From CAVUXJ01 sp963814975 (GTDB lineage: Bacteria; Acidobacteriota; Vicinamibacteria; Vicinamibacterales; CAVVIG01), in contig CAWFFB010000035.1 of assembly GCA_963814975.1 (NCBI GenBank), positions 434,001-498,000 on the forward strand: a stretch of 64,000 bases of DNA. The letters run 5' to 3'. This document shows, one piece after another, positions 43,500-53,686 of the stretch (within the stretch, counting starts at the first letter, position 1; each line of letters opens with the position of its first letter). The translations under genes were made by a program, and so were the position numbers. The notes under the pieces are model-generated. The model searched no databases. It was given only the letters and a program-made list of their open reading frames with translations, and was not told the DNA's origin.

Positions 43500-43692
43500 G
43501 CCGTTGTCAGCGCTTCCGGGAAACCTTTGGGGCGTCCATCCCTTTCGCCGGAGCGGCAGTCAGAAGCGACAACTTCGTCAGCGCGAAAAGTGGATCACGA
43601 CGGGATTGTCACTTCCGTGCCGCAGCGATCCGCACGAATACCGTTGCTGTCTCGCCAACCCTGTCTCCAGTGGCCGGAACGCTCCTTGCTGA

Positions 43693-43887
43693 ATGTCGTC
43701 CAGCATGGACCGCACAGAACTTCATGGACCTGCTGGATCCGCTGTGCCCGCCTGCCCGCAGTGCGGCACCTCTCCCGTATTTCTCATCGTGCCCGTGGAC
43801 GATGACAACCCGTGGAACTGGTTCCGCTGCCCGCGCTGCGACTACCGATTCACGCCTTCGAGCGAGGCATCGGGCCAGCTGCCCTAG
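43693..43887 (+). CDS. Zinc-ribbon microprotein, 64 residues
   Basis: MSSSMDRTELHGPAGSAVPA, then CPQCGTSPVFLIVPVDDD and WFRCPRCDYRFTPSSEAS show two CxxC knuckles separated by 23 residues, a zinc ribbon. A role in nucleic-acid or protein contact is inferred. It follows a stretch (43504-43692) with no certain gene. Confidence 0.6.
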   Translation: MSSSMDRTELHGPAGSAVPACPQCGTSPVFLIVPVDDDNPWNWFRCPRCDYRFTPSSEASGQLP

Positions 43888-44152
43888 AGATCGACCTGGG
43901 AAGCTCCCGGGGATCGTCGGGCCTCGGCGCTGACGAGGTCCTTGACCGCACAGATTCTCGTCCAACGCTGGCTGCCATAGGGTTCCGACCATCATCGATG
44001 GAACTGGCCAGCAGTCTGAAATGCGGGCGTAGCGGTTCACGTAGTGATTCAATGGAGCCTCCCTAACCCACGTGAACAGGGACGCTGCACCCTCGAGTCG
44101 GTTATCATGGTGTGCTTATAACCGCGCGCCGGATGTCTTACGAGGGAGCGGC

Positions 44153-45781
44153 ATGATGATGCGTATCAAACTCCTGCCCGGCTGCGCCGTGGCTCTTTCG
44201 ATGGCCGCCGCAACCCTTTCGGCAGCCGAACCGCAACAGTCTCAAGCGAAGGTCGAGAGTGTCGAGCCTGACGGCACGACGCCCCTTCATCGCGCCGCCC
44301 AGAAGAGCGATCTGGGCACGGCGGAACGGCTGGTTCGGGGCGGCGCAAAGGTCAACGCCGCGAATCGGTACGGCGTGACGCCGCTGTCGCTCGCTTGCAT
44401 CAATGGCGATGCGTCCATGATCGAGCTGCTGTTGAAGGCCGGTGCCGACGCGAACAGCACGCTGCCGGAGGGGGAGACCCCCCTGATGACCGCGGCGAAC
44501 ACGGGAAATGTCGCGGCACTGAAAGCGCTGTTGGCCCATGGTGCGAACGTCAACGCGACGGAGGCCTCCAAAGGGCAGACTGCGCTGATGTGGGCCGTGA
44601 ATAGGGGCCATACGGCGGCGGCCCAGGCGCTGATCGAGGCGGGGGCTGACATCAACGCACGCTCGAAGGGCAAGTTCTCGCCGATGGTGTTTGCGGTCCG
44701 CGGCGGCAGGATCGACGTTGTTCGTCTGCTGCTTGCGAAAGGCGTGAAGGCGAACGACGTCATCGCCGGGGCGGCGTTCTCTGCGGGCGTGCAGGGCGCC
44801 ACCACCGACAGCACGTCTCTCGTAGGGCTGGCCATTCTCAATGCGCAGTACAACATCGCCCAGCTCCTGCTCGAGAGCGGCGCGGATCCGAACCCGCCCG
44901 ACTCGCGGGGCTCATTGCTTCACACCTTGGCTTGGATGCGGAGGCCCGGCTCACCGCTGGCAGGGTCGAACCGGCCCGACCCGGTGGGCGACAGCCTGAC
45001 ATTCGCGAAGGTGCTCCTGGCGCACGGAGCGAACCCGAACGTTCGCATCACATGGGATGAAATCGCATTCGACCATGACGACGGTGAGGTAAAGAGTCCG
45101 CCGAACATCGCCGCGGGACGTGATTTCATCAGCATGGTGGGCGCCACGCCCTTCTATCTGGCCGCCAAGAGCGGCGACACCGCCCTGATGCGCGTTCTCG
45201 TCGCGAACGGCGCCGACCCGCGGCTGCCGACAGCGCAGGGAGTGACGCCGTTCATGGCGGCGGCGGGAATCGGCTACTGGAACGGCGAAACCGCCGGTCC
45301 CTTCACCGGAACGCCCGAGAGCGAACGACTCGAAGCGGTCAAGCTGGCGTTGGAGATGAGCGGGGAAGACGTCAACGGCACCGCCGACTTCGGCGGAAAT
45401 CTGCAATTCGACGAGGACCCCGAGAACCTGTTCTTCGACTATTCGCTCAAGTACACGCTCGATCCGGCCGTCGGCCGGCGCCCGCAGACTGCGATGGGCG
45501 ATGTGCGATGGGCAGGCAGCACGGCGCTGCACGGCGCGGTGATCACCTACCAGCTCTCGATCATTCGATTCCTGGTTGAGAAAGGTGCCAGGCTCGATGC
45601 GAGGAATCAACTTGGGTGGACGCCTTTGATGCTCACCCAGGGCATGTTGAATGCTGCAAACGCCCGGTTCTACCCGGAGGCGGAAGCTCTGCTCAAGCAG
45701 TTGATGGTCGAGCGGGGTATGGACCCTGCGACGTACGGCCGCCGCGGGGTCTCGACAACCGTCGTGAAGCGGACGCCATGA
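44153..45781 (+). CDS. Exported ankyrin-repeat protein
   Basis: A 542-residue protein with a signal peptide (MMMRIKLLPGCAVALSMAAA) and at least eight ankyrin repeats, seen as DGTTPLHRAAQKSDLGTAER, YGVTPLSLACINGDASMIEL, ETPLMTAANTGNVAALKALL, QTALMWAVNRGHTAAAQALI, FSPMVFAVRGGRIDVVRLLL and STALHGAVITYQLSIIRFLV, with two less regular stretches in the middle. Ankyrin repeats bind proteins. Export suggests an envelope or extracellular partner. Start 44153 has GAGGGAG upstream. It is a lone gene. Confidence 0.92.
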   Translation: MMMRIKLLPGCAVALSMAAATLSAAEPQQSQAKVESVEPDGTTPLHRAAQKSDLGTAERLVRGGAKVNAANRYGVTPLSLACINGDASMIELLLKAGADANSTLPEGETPLMTAANTGNVAALKALLAHGANVNATEASKGQTALMWAVNRGHTAAAQALIEAGADINARSKGKFSPMVFAVRGGRIDVVRLLLAKGVKANDVIAGAAFSAGVQGATTDSTSLVGLAILNAQYNIAQLLLESGADPNPPDSRGSLLHTLAWMRRPGSPLAGSNRPDPVGDSLTFAKVLLAHGANPNVRITWDEIAFDHDDGEVKSPPNIAAGRDFISMVGATPFYLAAKSGDTALMRVLVANGADPRLPTAQGVTPFMAAAGIGYWNGETAGPFTGTPESERLEAVKLALEMSGEDVNGTADFGGNLQFDEDPENLFFDYSLKYTLDPAVGRRPQTAMGDVRWAGSTALHGAVITYQLSIIRFLVEKGARLDARNQLGWTPLMLTQGMLNAANARFYPEAEALLKQLMVERGMDPATYGRRGVSTTVVKRTP

Positions 45782-45879
45782 ATACGGCTCCCCACCGTTG
45801 TCCTCGCGAATCTCCGAGGGGACATTCGACTGGTGGACTTCGGCAGGTGATCGTGCCGGCGAGGCGTTTCGCCGGGTGA

Positions 45880-46032
45880 TCAGGTTGCCGCTGGCCCGCG
45901 CCGGGTCTTGAGGGACTGTCGGCCCGCCGCACGGTGCGTGACTCGCATGATCCGGTCTAAGACGAGGCCGGCAATGCCGAGGCTTAGGCCAAGGCTGAAT
46001 ACAGTAACAAGTACGACGGCGAGGCTATCCAT
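45880..46032 (-). CDS. Small membrane protein, 50 residues
   Basis: MDSLAVVLVTVFSLGLSLGI, then AGLVLDRIMRVTHRA: one hydrophobic helix followed by a basic tail (AGRQSLKTRRGPAAT). The frame is short and has no visible ribosome site, so this is a tentative gene. It lies convergent to the ankyrin gene. Confidence 0.45.
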   Translation of the reverse strand: MDSLAVVLVTVFSLGLSLGIAGLVLDRIMRVTHRAAGRQSLKTRRGPAAT

Positions 46033-46698
46033 AGGGCATCAGTCTGAATTGGCGAGGTCCGAGGGGATCTCGGGGCTGCCCGTTGGCCCTCCCAACGCCG
46101 CCCCCCGATGCGGCGTCGTCTACTGATGTGTCGGCCCGCCGCTGCGACCAATCGGTGTCGCGATGCCCACCTCGTGGTAAGGCCCGCCGATCAACACCCC
46201 GTTGTTGTCTGTCGACGCCCTGCCGCTGACCCTTTTCAACGCCCGCAGGCTCACCGCTCGAGGCGGACCCGTTGATCGCCTGGGTTGGGTTGGGCTGATC
46301 CATCGCTGCGGGTTGGGCAAGAAGTGCGCCACGGTTCGATCGACGTAATTGGAGCGGCAGCAGCTGACACGTCACGAGGGCGTCCGTTTAGGGCGGTAAG
46401 AATTACAGTGTTCACGTCAAGCGTGTCGATCGGCCATCGTTCGCGTTCCAGCTGCCTGCGCGCTGTGGAGTGGTCTGCACAGGCCGTATCACCGGACAGC
46501 CCCAGACCGACGAGACCGAGGTACCTGAACAGAGCCCCAGTCCAATCCTGAACGGGATCGTGCACCCGGACGCGCTTTCCAGTGCTATCGTCGGCATCGG
46601 CGTCGATCAACCCTGATTGATCGGCGGAATGTCTCGCCGGGCAGTTTGACCGAGCCATCAGAGGTGGCGAGGCCTGGCGATCGCGTGATTCCGACGCG
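46033..46698. other. Gap without a convincing gene
   Basis: Several overlapping frames exist on both strands. None has a recognisable motif or a ribosome site. The minus-strand frame 46251-46658 reads the stretch GALFRYLGLVGLGLSGDTAC and may be a gene remnant, but this cannot be shown. Confidence 0.3.
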
Positions 46699-47656
46699 TT
46701 ACCCCACCGCGCGGCCGAAATAGCCGCTGCGTGCCTTCACGACGGCGGACTTCGCGCGCACGTGCACGCTCAGTGCGCGCCAGCCACTCGCAGCCGCCGC
46801 GTCGATTCCCAGAATGTACTGGTGGCGCAGCTCGGTTATGAGCACGGCAGCCTGGCGGGCGGCTTCAAATTCAGAGCTGGCGACCAACAGGGTCCCGCCC
46901 GTCCAGTCCGCCAGGTGTCGAAGATCCACGGCGTAGCTGTCTGCCGGCGCCGTCCGATCGCCCATCACAATCCCCCGGTCGGCCGTCGCGATGGCTGCAA
47001 TCACGTACACGGGAAGATCGATCGAGCTTGCCAGGCCGGATACTTCCGACGCCGTCAGTTGGCTGCTGGTGTCGATACCATCGGTGATCACGACAATGGC
47101 GCGCCGGGCCATCGTCTGCTCTTTCACGCGGTGAGCCGTCGCGGCGATCGCGTCGTAGAGCGAGGTGTTGCCATACGGCTCGACGACCGGAAATGCATGC
47201 GCCACGGCCTCGAGATCGCGTGTCAGAGCCTGTCGCTCGTGCAGAGCACTATCGAAGGTGTACAAGGCCGCTTCGTCGCGACCGGGCTCAAGACTTCCGA
47301 GGAGGCTGGTGATCGTGGCGCGGGCGAGCGAGAGCTTACCGGTCACGCTCATGCTGCCACTCACGTCGATCAGGAATGCCACGCTGATCGGCGCCCTCTC
47401 GTCCGCCTCGAACGTCACAATCCGCTGCGGTATCTCCGCCGTCGAATACTTCGAAGTCCGCCTGCTGGAGACCACGCAGCGGGCGGCCCCGGCCGTCTCG
47501 CACCGATGCGTGGATCGGCACGAGCTCGACGCCGGCCTTGAAGGTCAACGGTTCCTGGCTCTGCGGTCGGTCGAGCGGTCGGCCATCGGGCGCGGCGCCG
47601 AGGGACCCCAACAGGATCGCCACCGCGAGGAGAGGTCGCGTTCCGGAGCGAATCAA
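46699..47656 (-). CDS. VWFA-domain secreted protein (acidobacterial VWFA-related family), one frameshift
   Basis: Signal peptide (RPLLAVAILLGSLGAAPDG) and a short conserved domain with KAGVELVPIHASVRDGRGRP, then LRGLQQADFEVFDGG, before the von Willebrand A domain. The MIDAS metal site is visible: FLIDVSGSMSVTGKL, then PYGNTSLYDAI and AIVVITDGIDTSS. The start is probably TTG at 47656 with GAGGAGG upstream. A frame change at about 47440 must be bridged. Proteins with this layout are abundant in Acidobacteria and of unknown role; the VWA fold suggests protein or metal binding at the cell surface. It is the window's best taxonomic marker. Confidence 0.85.
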
Positions 47657-47732
47657 GATCGAGTCCCCTCCTCGTTGGCGCTGGTCAGCATCGGGCCTCC
47701 TCCATCCCGTCCGGATCGCGCGTCGCAGCCGG

Positions 47733-48545
47733 CTACTGTGGTGAGGCAGTGACACCCTCCGCGCATGGCGGGCCACCCACGAACGACAGGAGGACGACCG
47801 GGTTTCGCCCCTTGCGCGTCAAGGCGTATGACGTTCCGCGAGGCACAACACTCAGCCACCCTGGAGCGATCGCCTGGGCTTTTTGACCGAGATTCAGCGT
47901 CGCCTCGCCGGCGACGACGTAGAGCATCTCGTCCCTGTTCGGATGCGCCGCCGTTGGAATCGCGTCGCGTACGACAATCAGCTGGGCGGCAGTGTGCCCG
48001 GAACAACCGATCGACAGCATCCTCAACGGCTCACGGCCGCCCAGGGATTTCTCGGCAAGTGCCGGGACATCCACCAGGCGCGGCTCGCCCGGTTCCACCG
48101 GAGGCGGCGCAGGGCTTGCGACGGCCTGCACCGGAGGAGGCGGAGGGGGAGGAGGCGGTGGCGGCGGTGGCGGTGCCGCGGATAGCGAAAACTCGATCGT
48201 GGGCAGCGGAGCGACTCTCACGGCCACTTCTTTCTCAAGGGTGATGAATCCCTCCCGCACCGCTCGAACGCGATAGGTACCGGCCGTGAGCGTCCGGAAT
48301 GTCGCCCGCCCCTCGGTGTCCGTCGAGGACTCGCGACTCGAAGGACCCTCGGCAGCGACCATCGCGCCGGTGAGGGGATTTCCCATTCGATCGCTCACCC
48401 GGATCTCAACCGTAGCGCCGGCTGCGACCGGTCGGCGTGCTGGAGGAGTTGCCTGAGGTCCGGCTGGAGGAGCGGTCTGAGGTCGGGCTGGAGGAGTTGT
48501 CTGAGGTCCGCCGGCGACAACCATCAACATCAATAAGCTCAGCAT
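47733..48545 (-). CDS. Exported protein with carboxypeptidase-regulatory-like domain, Pro-rich linker and cupin domain
   Basis: A 270-residue protein. A hydrophobic start (MLSLLMLMVVAGG) is followed by a low-complexity Pro/Ala repeat (PPARPQTAPPAGPQATPPA), a carboxypeptidase-regulatory-like domain (VEIRVSDRMGNPLTGAMVAA, ATFRTLTAGTYRVRAVREGF), a run of about 16 prolines, then a cupin region (LRMLSIGCSGHTAAQLIVVR, then PNRDEMLYVVAGEATLNLGQ and WLSVVPRGTSYALTRKG). GGAG lies eight bases before the ATG. The cupin may bind metal (H, E) or a ligand. The mix of domains is unusual; function unknown. Confidence 0.85.
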   Translation of the reverse strand: MLSLLMLMVVAGGPQTTPPARPQTAPPAGPQATPPARRPVAAGATVEIRVSDRMGNPLTGAMVAAEGPSSRESSTDTEGRATFRTLTAGTYRVRAVREGFITLEKEVAVRVAPLPTIEFSLSAAPPPPPPPPPPPPPPVQAVASPAPPPVEPGEPRLVDVPALAEKSLGGREPLRMLSIGCSGHTAAQLIVVRDAIPTAAHPNRDEMLYVVAGEATLNLGQKAQAIAPGWLSVVPRGTSYALTRKGRNPVVLLSFVGGPPCAEGVTASPQ

Positions 48546-48624
48546 TTGAAAATCTCCACGTTGATTCTATAAGAAGTGATGCCGAGCGGCGGGAAAACCC
48601 AGTGTTCTCTGCACACCGAGGCCC

Positions 48625-48690
48625 GACGCAAGATTCGAACCGCCGTCTCCGAATCAATCGGATGCGCTCTCATCGCGTCCTGAAGAATGA
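48625..48690 (-). other. tRNA-like remnant
   Basis: On the minus strand, GAGAGCGCATCCGATTGATT followed by CGGAGACGGCGGTTCGAATC resembles the D-, anticodon- and T-arms of a tRNA: a CCGA/TCGG stem flanks an ATTGATT loop, and GGTTCGAATC is the T-loop. The T-stem is mismatched (GGCGG against CTTGC), and no 5' acceptor half is present. A decayed or partial tRNA, for example from an old integration site, is likely. Confidence 0.35.
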
Positions 48691-48742
48691 ATGCTTCATG
48701 AATAGCAGGACCACCGACAATACGGCTGAGGCTGGGATGGCG

Positions 48743-49897
48743 CTATCCCAGCCCAGCGGCAGGATATGGAAACCCCGCTGGGACATCGACGCTTTTGACG
48801 ACGTGGGCGCGCATCGCGGCATCGCAGATCGCGTATCCCCAGTTGATCAACCGTTCCTGTGCGACGTCAGGCACGTCCGCTAGCCGTGATGGACACTCGG
48901 ACAACGCCGTTGCCTGCGGCGCGGGACACGGCAACGTCGTTGGCGCAGGGTAGTCCTCGATGTGGCTGCGAATTCCCCAATAGGCCCCTTTTCGCTCGGC
49001 GGCCTGAAAGGAACCGATGACCTGCCGCTTGCGCACGCTGCGCACCTGGCTATCGATCAGATCGTTGATGCGGAGCGCGTGACGCATCCAATCGGTGTGG
49101 GGTTCAGGGTCTGGGGGCACCCGGCCCCCGCCATCACTGACGAGGATGGTGTCGCAGGTCTTCCACGCCGTTTCGAGGCCGAGATTGTCGTACACGCCGC
49201 CATCCGTGAGAAAGATGTCATCTGTGAACGGAGGCTTCTGCAGATCGAGGCCTGTCTCCGGCTCGAAGTCGCTGGCCTTCAGCCGTAATCGGACCGGTGA
49301 CAATACTGGCGGAAACGCGGTGGACGCAGCCACGGCCACGGCAAGCTCGGTCGACGGATTCGGGACCTTGCCCACGCGCCAGTCCCACATGTACGGTTTC
49401 GAGAATCGCCACAGCGCACCGGATTGGACGTTCGTGGCGTTGATGATGAAGCGCGGTGTGGCAGGCAGGTCCTGCAGGGTCGCATGCTCAAACAAGAACC
49501 GGTTGAAGCTGGCGACGACCTGATCCCCGATGTTCACTGGCAGCGAGACCCCCTTCAGCACCGTGCCAGCGTCGATCGTTCGACTGGCCAGCGAGCGGAT
49601 CGTCGTCACAATTTCAGTGTGGAACTGCGTTGCCTTGCCGTTGAGGAACGCGAGTCGCTTCCAGCGGTGGCCTACGAGCCCGGCGGTGATGGAGCCACCC
49701 GACACGCTGGAGATGCGCGCCAGCCTGGGCAAGTAGGCCAGTTCGTTCAACCGCCAGAGCGCCCCAAGATGAAACAGCATGGCGCGGTAGCCGCCGCCAG
49801 ACAGACATAGTGCAATCCCCGCAGGCGGACCACCCTCCGTATCGGTCGGAATCAAGCGGACTGGCGAAGACGGATTCGACCCAGAGAAATCGGGCAT
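48743..49897 (-). CDS. Patatin-like phospholipase
   Basis: A 384-residue lipid acyl hydrolase. The oxyanion GGG motif lies in ALCLSGGGYRAMLFHLGALW, the nucleophile elbow in ISSVSGGSITAGLVGHRW (GxSxG variant VSGGS) and the catalytic Asp in FLTDGGVYDNLGLETAW. The start 49897 (MPDFSGSNPSSP) has CAGGAG upstream, so the longer frame is less likely. It has no signal peptide, so it may act in the cytoplasm or be exported another way. Its substrate is not predictable. Confidence 0.92.
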   Translation of the reverse strand: MPDFSGSNPSSPVRLIPTDTEGGPPAGIALCLSGGGYRAMLFHLGALWRLNELAYLPRLARISSVSGGSITAGLVGHRWKRLAFLNGKATQFHTEIVTTIRSLASRTIDAGTVLKGVSLPVNIGDQVVASFNRFLFEHATLQDLPATPRFIINATNVQSGALWRFSKPYMWDWRVGKVPNPSTELAVAVAASTAFPPVLSPVRLRLKASDFEPETGLDLQKPPFTDDIFLTDGGVYDNLGLETAWKTCDTILVSDGGGRVPPDPEPHTDWMRHALRINDLIDSQVRSVRKRQVIGSFQAAERKGAYWGIRSHIEDYPAPTTLPCPAPQATALSECPSRLADVPDVAQERLINWGYAICDAAMRAHVVKSVDVPAGFPYPAAGLG

Positions 49898-50072
49898 CAC
49901 CTGCTCCTGACGTGTGCCACTGTACCGCATCGAGGTAACCGTCCGGGGTGAGCGGATGTCATTCCTGATGTTCGCGTACGCGCGTCCGTACGGTGGGTTT
50001 TCGGTCTTCGAGCCGGTATGCGCTGACCGACGTCACTTCGATCGTGGCTGGTGCGGGCGCGCCGCGGGGTGC

Positions 50073-50927
50073 CTATTGGAGCGGCGGCGTGAAGGTCGCC
50101 GACGTGTCCACGGTGAACTTGCGGTAGTTGGAAAATTCTGCCACTCCGCGCAGACGTAGACGCCTGACCAGCAGCACGCGGGCGCTTGCCGTCCACGTGA
50201 CCTGCAGCGGCAACCACGCTTCGTTGTCCACCTTCCGGCGCTGGTACGTCGCAACGGTGCCCTTGTGCACCCGCGCCAGCATTCCAAGGCCGAACGATAG
50301 ATCGTCGATCGCTTCGATCTCGACGCGGACCAATTCGTAGTCCGACTCGCTGATCCACGCTCGCGCCTTGAAATGGCGCATGATTTTTCCGTCGTCGGTT
50401 CGCGGGCGCGCGCCGATCTTCGGCGTAAGCGTAGCGAAGACCGTGTCGTGGCCATCGATCGATTCGCGCCGGACCATGCGGATGTCGTAGATCCGGAAGA
50501 TGTCGTCGACCGCCGCTGCGTACGTCTGCCGCTCCTTTTCCTGCTCTTGCGTCGCCTTCTGGCTCTGCTTTCCGGAAGCGAGCTGTCGCGCATAGGTCTC
50601 GACGTCCTTCTGACGTTCGCGGTCCTGCTTTGCCAGCTCGACGGTCGACAGAGGCTTGCCGTTCTCCTCGATCAGGCGGCGATAGCGATGTTCACCGGGC
50701 AGGCCTGGATAGACTTCGAAGACCTTGACCTCCTCTCCCTTCAGCCGACCTGCCGCGTCGAGCTTCTGTTCGACCCGACGCTCCGTGAACATGAAGCCGC
50801 TCTGACGCTCCTCGTCCGTAGCGAGGCGCATTTTCACCTGCGCCGCGAACGTATCGTAGTCCGGCAGGGGAGGATCTTGTGCGACCGGTGTCGCTAAGAG
50901 GAGCAGAACGATAAATCCCGAACGCAT
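50073..50927 (-). CDS. Exported protein, unknown function, beta-rich C-terminus
   Basis: A 284-residue protein with a short signal peptide (MRSGFIVLLLLATPVAQDPP), a charged helical middle (LAKQDRERQKDVETYARQLA) and a C-terminal part (IRMVRRESIDGHDTVFATLT, KIMRHFKARAWISESDYELV) resembling the LolA-like/outer-membrane lipoprotein-sorting fold of acidobacterial hypothetical proteins. Function unknown; the fold suggests a lipid or lipoprotein role. It is the last intact gene before the region of gene relics. Confidence 0.7.
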   Translation of the reverse strand: MRSGFIVLLLLATPVAQDPPLPDYDTFAAQVKMRLATDEERQSGFMFTERRVEQKLDAAGRLKGEEVKVFEVYPGLPGEHRYRRLIEENGKPLSTVELAKQDRERQKDVETYARQLASGKQSQKATQEQEKERQTYAAAVDDIFRIYDIRMVRRESIDGHDTVFATLTPKIGARPRTDDGKIMRHFKARAWISESDYELVRVEIEAIDDLSFGLGMLARVHKGTVATYQRRKVDNEAWLPLQVTWTASARVLLVRRLRLRGVAEFSNYRKFTVDTSATFTPPLQ

Positions 50928-51132
50928 GATCGCATTATCGTTCAGTCGCGGATATCCCGGTGACCGTCGAATTTGTGGGCGCTGCCTCGACCCTGCAGGC
51001 GACGGCGCATTTCGCCGATGCCGTGCGTAGTGATCCGGCTTGGCCCGAATGCCGGCGGTCCGCCCGAAGGCGGACCGTACAGGTTTGTGAAACCCGATCG
51101 GGAGGCGTCCCCTGGAGCCCTTGGGAAGCCCG

Positions 51133-51450
51133 TCAGCGGGAAGCTGTCTGCATGGGACTGACTGGCGGCAGCGGCGGGGGAGTGAGGGTCGCCACGTACG
51201 CGGCAATATTCAGCATATCGACAGGACTGAGATCGGCGAGGACCGGCCGCATGAACCCCGACATCGCTCCTTGGCGGACGCCGACCTGCAGATCGAACAG
51301 TTGTCGCGCGATATAGGTCGGGGAACGGCCGGCAAGCGCCGGGACCAGGGATCCCTGAAGGGTTCGCGAATCCGACAACGCCAGGAATGGGGGACGTCGT
51401 GACCTGTGCCATTTCCATCGACCCGCCCAGATAAGTCCTCCACCTGAGAG
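51133..51450 (-). pseudogene. c-type cytochrome C-terminal fragment
   Basis: The frame ends in LVPALAGRSPTYIARQLFDL, then RPVLADLSPVDMLNIAAYVA and TLTPPPLPPV, which is the C-terminal helix region of cytochrome c553/c-type domains. The heme-binding CxxCH part is absent from the frame, although GLSGGGLIWAGR remains. It appears truncated by the broken gene that follows on the other strand, so it is a relic. Confidence 0.6.
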
Positions 51451-51540
51451 GCCAACTGTCGTGTGTGGCCGGTGCGCACCGCCGCGGCAACAGGGCCTGA
51501 ACCAAGGGGCACGTACGGAGCAGTCTTTGCGACACCCCGG

Positions 51541-53434
51541 CTGACGCGGGTCTGGGGCGGCATCGTGCCGCTGTTCGCAGCGCCGCTGTTTTTCAGCTCG
51601 TTCGTGATGTTTGCCCTCGAGCCGATCGTGGCGAGGACGGTTCTGCCGATCCTCGGCGGTACGCCACCTCGGCAGCCTGCTTGCACTGGTGCCGTACCCG
51701 CTTGTCATCGAGCCGACCCTTCCGCTTCGGATCCAGAATCACCTGTGGGCGATTGGCTACGGGGTGTTCGTCCTCGCGGCCTGCCTGTCGGTTGCCGCCG
51801 GGTGGTGGTACAAGGCGCAAGAGCCCGGCTCGCCCGCGCGATCGGACGGTCCTCGCGACGCACCTGGAACGGCGCCGAGGAGGTCGTTTCGGGCCTGACG
51901 TGGGAGCGCCGCGGGACATGGATCGTGCTCCCGTTCATTCCGGCAAGCTAGATGCTCGCGGTGACCACGTACTTTTCGACCGACATCGCGCGGTCCCTCT
52001 CTTCTGAATCGCGCCGCTGGCACTGTATCTACTGACGTTCGTCGTCGCGTTCAGCGCGCGTTCGGCCTCCTGGCAGGCGATCCCGATCGGTTCATGCCAC
52101 TCCTCGTGCTGGCGCTCGTCGTTCTGATGATTGCCGATTCCGGCCTTTCCCTGAGTCTGGCAATTCCGCTGCACCTCGCGGCATTTACCATGGCCGCCCT
52201 TGTCTGCCATGGAAAGCTCGCCGACGATCGACCGCCCCTGTTCACTTGACCGAGTTCTATTTCTGGATCGCCTTTGGCGGCATGCTCGGCGGCGCGTTCA
52301 ATACCCTCGCGGCCCCGCTCCTGTTCAGTCGAATCATCGAGTACCCGATCGTGCTCGTGCTCGCCGTTCGGCGCGGTCATCGGTCGGCGTCCGGCCGGTC
52401 CTGGTGGCTGAACGACCTCGGCGTTCCGATCGGCGTCGGTGCGCTCAGCGCCGGGCTCATGGTCTGGCTGCACCCTGGCGGCGGCAGCGCGCAAGTGTTC
52501 GTCGCCGTCCTGGGATTGCCCGCGCTCCTCGCGTTCACGCAGTCCCGCGCACCAGTACCGATTTGCCGCGTGCGTCGCGACGATGCTGGCGGCCGGTTCG
52601 CTTGTGGCGAATACGCAAGGGCAGGCGCTATACGCCAGCCGCACGTTCTTCGGCGTCCATCGTGTCATGACGGATCAGGACGATCGATATCACTCGCTGG
52701 ATCACGGCACCACGCTGCACGGCACGCAAGCGGTCGATCCGTCGCATCGGGCGAGGCGTTGACCTACTTCCATCGGCAGGGACCGATCGGCCAGGCATTC
52801 GCGGGACTACCGGCTGTCGCTGCGCGGCGCGCCGTCGCGGTCGTGGGGCTTGGCGTCGGAACGCTCGCCAGCTACCGGACGCCCGGAGAACAGTGGACGT
52901 TCTATGAGATCGATCCCGAGGTCGAGCGAATCGCCCGCACCGGCTCGTATTTCACTTACCTGGGATCGTGCGGCGACAGTTGCCGTGTCGTCCTGGGGGA
53001 CGCGCGGTTGTCGCTGGCGCGGGCGCCCATGCATGGTACGGGTTGATCGTCCTCGATGCCGTCAGCTCCGACGCGATCCCCATTCACCTCATGACGACCG
53101 AAGCTCTGGGGTTGTATCTGAGCCGGCTCGCATCCGGAGGCGCGCTGGCGTTTCACACTCGAACCGCCACCTGGTGCTTGCGCCGATGCTCGCGCAGCTC
53201 GCGTTCAGCCACGGACTCGTTGTCCGCTTGCAACAGCACAGCGCCGGTCAATCAATCACAGCCGGGCCCGGGCCATTGTCATCCGAGTGGATGGTGATGG
53301 CGAGAACCGCGACCGATCTCGGATCGCTGGCGACCGACGCACGCTGGATCACGCCGGCGATTCCGCCGTCAACGCCCTTGTTGACGGATGATTGTTCCAA
53401 CATCCTCAGCGTGCTGAGCCTGAACCGGCGCTGA
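51541..53434 (+). pseudogene. Fused membrane / spermidine-synthase-like protein, heavily broken
   Basis: Pieces in several frames form one polypeptide: IVPLFAAPLFFSSFVMFALE, PIVARTVLPILGGTPP, LLALVPYPLVIEPTLPLRIQ, GVFVLAACLSVAAGWWY, FRMPLLVLA-like LAIPLHLAAFTMAALVCHG, TEFYFWIAFGGMLGGAFNTL, then EALTYFHRQGPIGQAFAG, VAVVGLGVGTLASYRTPG, QWTFYEIDPEVERIART and SEWMVMARTATDLGSLATDA. The first half is a multi-helix membrane part and the second a class I SAM-dependent spermidine-synthase-like domain (SAM motif VVGLGVGTLA, acidic E-D-P). At least eight frame changes are needed, and about 150 bases seem missing near 51660. It is a decayed gene. Confidence 0.7.
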
Positions 53435-53686
53435 ACACGGCTATTGCGCCACCCAGGATTCCTTGGCAGTGCTGTCCTGCGGAGGAGCGGATCGGCCCCG
53501 GAGTAAGGGCCCCTGGTGAGCTGCCGTCGGTTGTCTGGGACTTGATTTTCAGGGTATCCCGGCACGGGATGTGTGAATAGGATCAGGGCCGGCGCTTCGG
53601 CAACGGAAGGGCGGCTTGTGGCCGCCGCCGGGCGCATGAACCCGCTTGTGGTCCGCAGGACCCTTCACTCGGCCTAGTTCGGCTCT

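Noticed and set aside
43504..43692. A small Cys-containing frame between the SEC-C and zinc-ribbon genes
   Set aside because: It has no start with a ribosome site and no recognisable motif; it could be a relic but cannot be supported.
48437..48883. A 148-codon plus-strand frame over the 48.5 kb gap
   Set aside because: It is opposite the repetitive Pro-coding start of the 47733-48545 gene and has only low-complexity sequence.
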